A stretch of DNA of 64,000 nucleotides. Origin: Nocardioides thalensis (GTDB taxonomy: Bacteria > Actinomycetota > Actinomycetes > Propionibacteriales > Nocardioidaceae). The first letter of the stretch is position 1. Each line of letters opens with the position of its first letter. Where the stretch lies: NCBI RefSeq assembly GCF_013410655.1, contig NZ_JACCFP010000001.1, positions 2,193,501 to 2,257,500 of the forward strand. The letters are read 5' to 3'. This document shows, piece after piece, positions 61,575 to 64,000 of this stretch. The notes below the pieces were generated by a model. The model had not been told where the DNA came from. It worked only from the letters and a program-made list of their open reading frames with translations, and made no database searches. Position numbers and translations under genes: made by a program.

Positions 61575-63326
61575 TCAGTCGCGCCTGCGCGCGACCTCCA
61601 GCAGCTCCCTCGCGTGGGCGAGCGCCGTGTCGGACTCGGCCATGCCCGCCAGCATCCGGGACAGCTCGCGCTCGCGGCCCGCGTCGTCGAGCGTCGTGAG
61701 CCCGGAGCTGGTGATCGTGCCGTCGCTCGCCTTCTCGACGACGACGTGGCGGTCGGCGTACGCCGCGACCTGCGGGAGGTGCGTCACCACGAGCACCTGC
61801 GCGGAGCGGGCGAGCTCGGCGAGACGGCGGCCGATCTCGACCGCCGCCGCGCCGCCGACCCCGGCGTCGACCTCGTCGAAGACGAACGTCGGCACGGGGC
61901 TGGTGCCGGCGAGGCACACCTCGACGGCGAGCATCACCCGGGAAAGCTCGCCGCCCGAGGCGCCCTTGCCGAGGGGCCGGGGCTCGGAACCCGTGTTGGC
62001 CGCGAGCAGGAGCTCGACGTCGTCGATGCCCGAGCGACCGAAGCGGAGCCAACGGTCGCCCACGAGGAGCACGTCGGGCTCGGGGCGGTCGGGATCCTCC
62101 GGCGCGGGCGCCTCGCGCTGCGTCACGGAGACGGTCATGCTCGCGTGCGGCATCGCGAGAAGGCTGAGCTCCTCGGTCACGGCGGTCGCCAGCTTGTCGG
62201 CGGCGCTCGTGCGCGCCGCGCTCAGGTCGGCGGCCACGTCAGCGAGCTCGGCCCGGAGGCGGGCGCTCTCCGCCGCGAGGTGCTGGATGCGGTCGTCGGT
62301 CGAGTCGAGCTCGAGCAGACGGGCGGAGGACTGCTCCATCCAGGCGAGCACCTCGTCGACCGTCTCGCCGTACTTGCGGGTGAGGCCGGTGAGGGCGGCA
62401 CGCCGCTCCGACACGGCCGCGAGACGGGTCGGGTCGGTGTCGATGCGCGCGGCGTAGGACGCGACGTCGGCGGCGACGTCGGAGAGCAGGTAGGTGATCT
62501 CGGCGACCCGGTCGGCGAGCTCGCCGGCCTCGGCGTCGTGCTCGCGGACGCCCTCCAGCAGCCCGCGCGCCGCGGAGACGGCGCCGAGGGCGTCGGGCTG
62601 GCCCTGCTCGCTCGAGAGCGCCTCGCGGGCCTGCTCGGCGGCCGTGCGCAGGGTGTCGGCGTGCCCGAGCCGTGCCTCCTCGGACGCGAGCTCCGCGTCC
62701 TCGCCGGGCTGGGGCGCGACGGCCTCGACCTCGCCGACGCCGAAGCGCAGCAGGTCGGCCTCGCGGGCGCGCTCCCGGGCACTGGCGGTCACCTCGGCCA
62801 GCTCGCGCTCGGTCGCGACGAGCTCGCCGTGGAGCGCGCGGTAGCTCTCGAGCAGCGGGTCGATCCCGTCGGCGCCGAACCGGTCGAGGGCACGGCGCTG
62901 GGTCTGCGGCTTGAGCAGCCGGTGCTGGTCGGACTGACCGTGGACGGCGACGAGCGGCTCGGCGAGCTCGGACAGGGTCGTGACCGGGACGCCGGCGCCA
63001 CCCACGTAGGCACGGGACCGGCCCTCGGCGCTGACGTTGCGGGCGAGCACGACCCGGCCGTCCTCGACCTCTCCCCCGGCCTCGTCGACGGCATCGACCA
63101 GTCCGTCGATGTCGGAGGCGTCGACGACGCCCTCGACCCGTGCCTGCTTGGCTCCCGCTCGTACGGCGCCGCTGTCGGCGCGGCCGCCGAGCAACAGCCC
63201 GAGCGCGGTCACGACCATGGTCTTGCCGGCGCCGGTCTCGCCGGTGATCACCGTCAGGCCGGGCCCGAGCTCGAGCGTCGAGGAGTCGATCACCCCGAGC
63301 GAGCTGATGCGGATCTCCTCGATCAC
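61575..63326 (-). CDS. recN: DNA repair protein RecN
   Basis: 583 residues. SMC-like: Walker A G-E-T-G-A-G-K-T (about 29-36), long coiled-coil arms (about 150-370), signature G-G-E-L-S-R and Walker B F-V-F-D-E-V-D-A-G-V-G-G. Double-strand break repair. GTG overlaps the nadK stop (GTGA). No LexA box is visible within the window for this operon. The steA/mctB-type genes found between recN and pyrG in mycobacteria are absent. Confidence 0.97.
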   Translation of the reverse strand: MIEEIRISSLGVIDSSTLELGPGLTVITGETGAGKTMVVTALGLLLGGRADSGAVRAGAKQARVEGVVDASDIDGLVDAVDEAGGEVEDGRVVLARNVSAEGRSRAYVGGAGVPVTTLSELAEPLVAVHGQSDQHRLLKPQTQRRALDRFGADGIDPLLESYRALHGELVATERELAEVTASARERAREADLLRFGVGEVEAVAPQPGEDAELASEEARLGHADTLRTAAEQAREALSSEQGQPDALGAVSAARGLLEGVREHDAEAGELADRVAEITYLLSDVAADVASYAARIDTDPTRLAAVSERRAALTGLTRKYGETVDEVLAWMEQSSARLLELDSTDDRIQHLAAESARLRAELADVAADLSAARTSAADKLATAVTEELSLLAMPHASMTVSVTQREAPAPEDPDRPEPDVLLVGDRWLRFGRSGIDDVELLLAANTGSEPRPLGKGASGGELSRVMLAVEVCLAGTSPVPTFVFDEVDAGVGGAAAVEIGRRLAELARSAQVLVVTHLPQVAAYADRHVVVEKASDGTITSSGLTTLDDAGRERELSRMLAGMAESDTALAHARELLEVARRRD

Positions 63327-64000
63327 TGCCGGAGCCTCCGCTGCTCGCCGGCGCCACGCCAGCCCTCGACCGACAGGTCGAACTTGGCGACCAGTCGGTC
63401 GGTGAACGGGGCTTGGTGCAGCCGGACCAGGCGGACCGGCCGGGCGCCGCGGCTGACCTCGATCCGCGCGCCGGGCGGCAGGTCGACGCTGCGCCGGCCG
63501 TCGCACCAGAGCACCCCGGAGCCCTCGCTGCCGGCGAGCACCTCGATCGCGATGACCGACGACGGCGCGACCACCATCGGCCGCGCGAACAGCGCGTGGG
63601 CGCTCAGCGGCACGACGCAGAGAGCCTCGACCTGCGGCCAGACGACCGGGCCGCCGGCGCTGAAGTTGTAGGCGGTCGAGCCCGTCGGCGTCGCGCACAC
63701 GACCCCGTCACAGCCCCACCGCGACAGCGGTCGCGCGTCGATCTCGACGACGACCTCGAGCATCCGCTCCCGGGCGGCCTTCTCGACGCTCGCCTCGTTG
63801 AGAGCGAACGTCGAGTAGACAAGCTCGCCGTCGTGATAGGCCCGCACGTCGAGGGTGAGCCGGTCCTCGGTGGTGTAGCGCTGCGCGACGATCGCGTCGA
63901 TCGTGTTGGCGACGTCCTCGACCTCGGCCTCGGCCAGGAAGCCCACATGACCGAGGTTGACGCCCAGCACCGGGGTCAGACGCTCATGCGTGAGCTCGAC
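63323..64000 (-). CDS. nadK: NAD kinase, N-terminus outside window
   Basis: About 225 C-terminal residues are visible and the frame stays open to the right edge. Typical segments: V-L-G-V-N-L-G-H-V-G-F-L-A-E, T-P-T-G-S-T-A-Y-N-F-S-A-G-G-P-V-V and A-R-P-M-V-V. Phosphorylates NAD to NADP. The G-G-D-G-T motif must lie upstream of the window. Coupled to recN by a 4-nt overlap, the order found in many actinobacteria. Confidence 0.95.
   Translation of the reverse strand, partial: VELTHERLTPVLGVNLGHVGFLAEAEVEDVANTIDAIVAQRYTTEDRLTLDVRAYHDGELVYSTFALNEASVEKAARERMLEVVVEIDARPLSRWGCDGVVCATPTGSTAYNFSAGGPVVWPQVEALCVVPLSAHALFARPMVVAPSSVIAIEVLAGSEGSGVLWCDGRRSVDLPPGARIEVSRGARPVRLVRLHQAPFTDRLVAKFDLSVEGWRGAGEQRRLRQ

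Overview
This 64 kb window is very GC-rich (about 70 %) chromosomal DNA from an actinobacterium. Gene content, frequent GTG starts, tight GTGA/ATGA overlaps and two blocks in Mycobacterium-like order (garA/gcvP and nadK-recN-pyrG ... scpAB-cmk-der) suggest the Propionibacteriales, most likely Nocardioides or a close relative. That assignment is inferred from content; no rRNA gene is present. There is no prophage, insertion sequence, CRISPR array or plasmid signature.

Layout. (1) 0-9.5 kb: mixed housekeeping and secreted proteins: a peptidoglycan-binding protein cut by the window edge, a methyltransferase, a Tat-exported M28 peptidase, a LOG-family hydrolase, a cysteine-free HesB-like protein, a cyclophilin lipoprotein, an SDR, an S55 (SpoIVB-type) peptidase, RmuC and a thioesterase. 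(2) 9.5-20.5 kb: one long minus-strand block matching the M. tuberculosis Rv1822-Rv1832 order: two CNNM/CBS proteins, a CDP-alcohol phosphatidyltransferase, DUF881, small basic protein, DUF881, gcvH, the FHA protein GarA, the MerR regulator FtsR, a bifunctional nuclease, a second MerR, and gcvP behind a glycine riboswitch. (3) 20.5-30 kb: acetoacetate-CoA ligase, a hexapeptide acyltransferase, a transglycosylase-like protein lacking the catalytic Glu, tRNA-Pro, a lipoprotein, an unusual nuclease-lysozyme-like fusion, and a beta-helix protein behind a perfect CRP-type site. (4) 30-45.6 kb: the accessory part. It holds the DNA-damage mutasome, dnaE2 co-transcribed with a DUF222-HNH nuclease and imuA'-imuB, each behind a perfect LexA box. 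Between them lie a TetR/hydrolase pair with three matching operators, a VOC protein behind an ECF41-type promoter, luciferase-like oxidoreductases, a phospholipase D protein and phenylalanine hydroxylase. (5) 45.6-64 kb: the conserved replication/segregation block der-plsC-cmk-tyrA-(AraC/VOC)-rluB-type-scpB-scpA-RHH-parA, then a Ski2-like helicase, xerD, ald, pyrG, recN and nadK (cut by the right edge).

Regulation is unusually readable here. Many genes have a TAnnnT -10 box only 6-8 nt before the start codon, predicting leaderless mRNAs. In the two SOS promoters the LexA box fills the spacer between -35 and -10. In the tetR/hydrolase region each divergent -35 lies inside one of the palindromic operators. 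The strongest candidates for something new are the SOS-controlled HNH-dnaE2 operon, whose promoter lies inside the coding end of a small upstream gene, and the three-domain secreted nuclease/lysozyme-like fusion.
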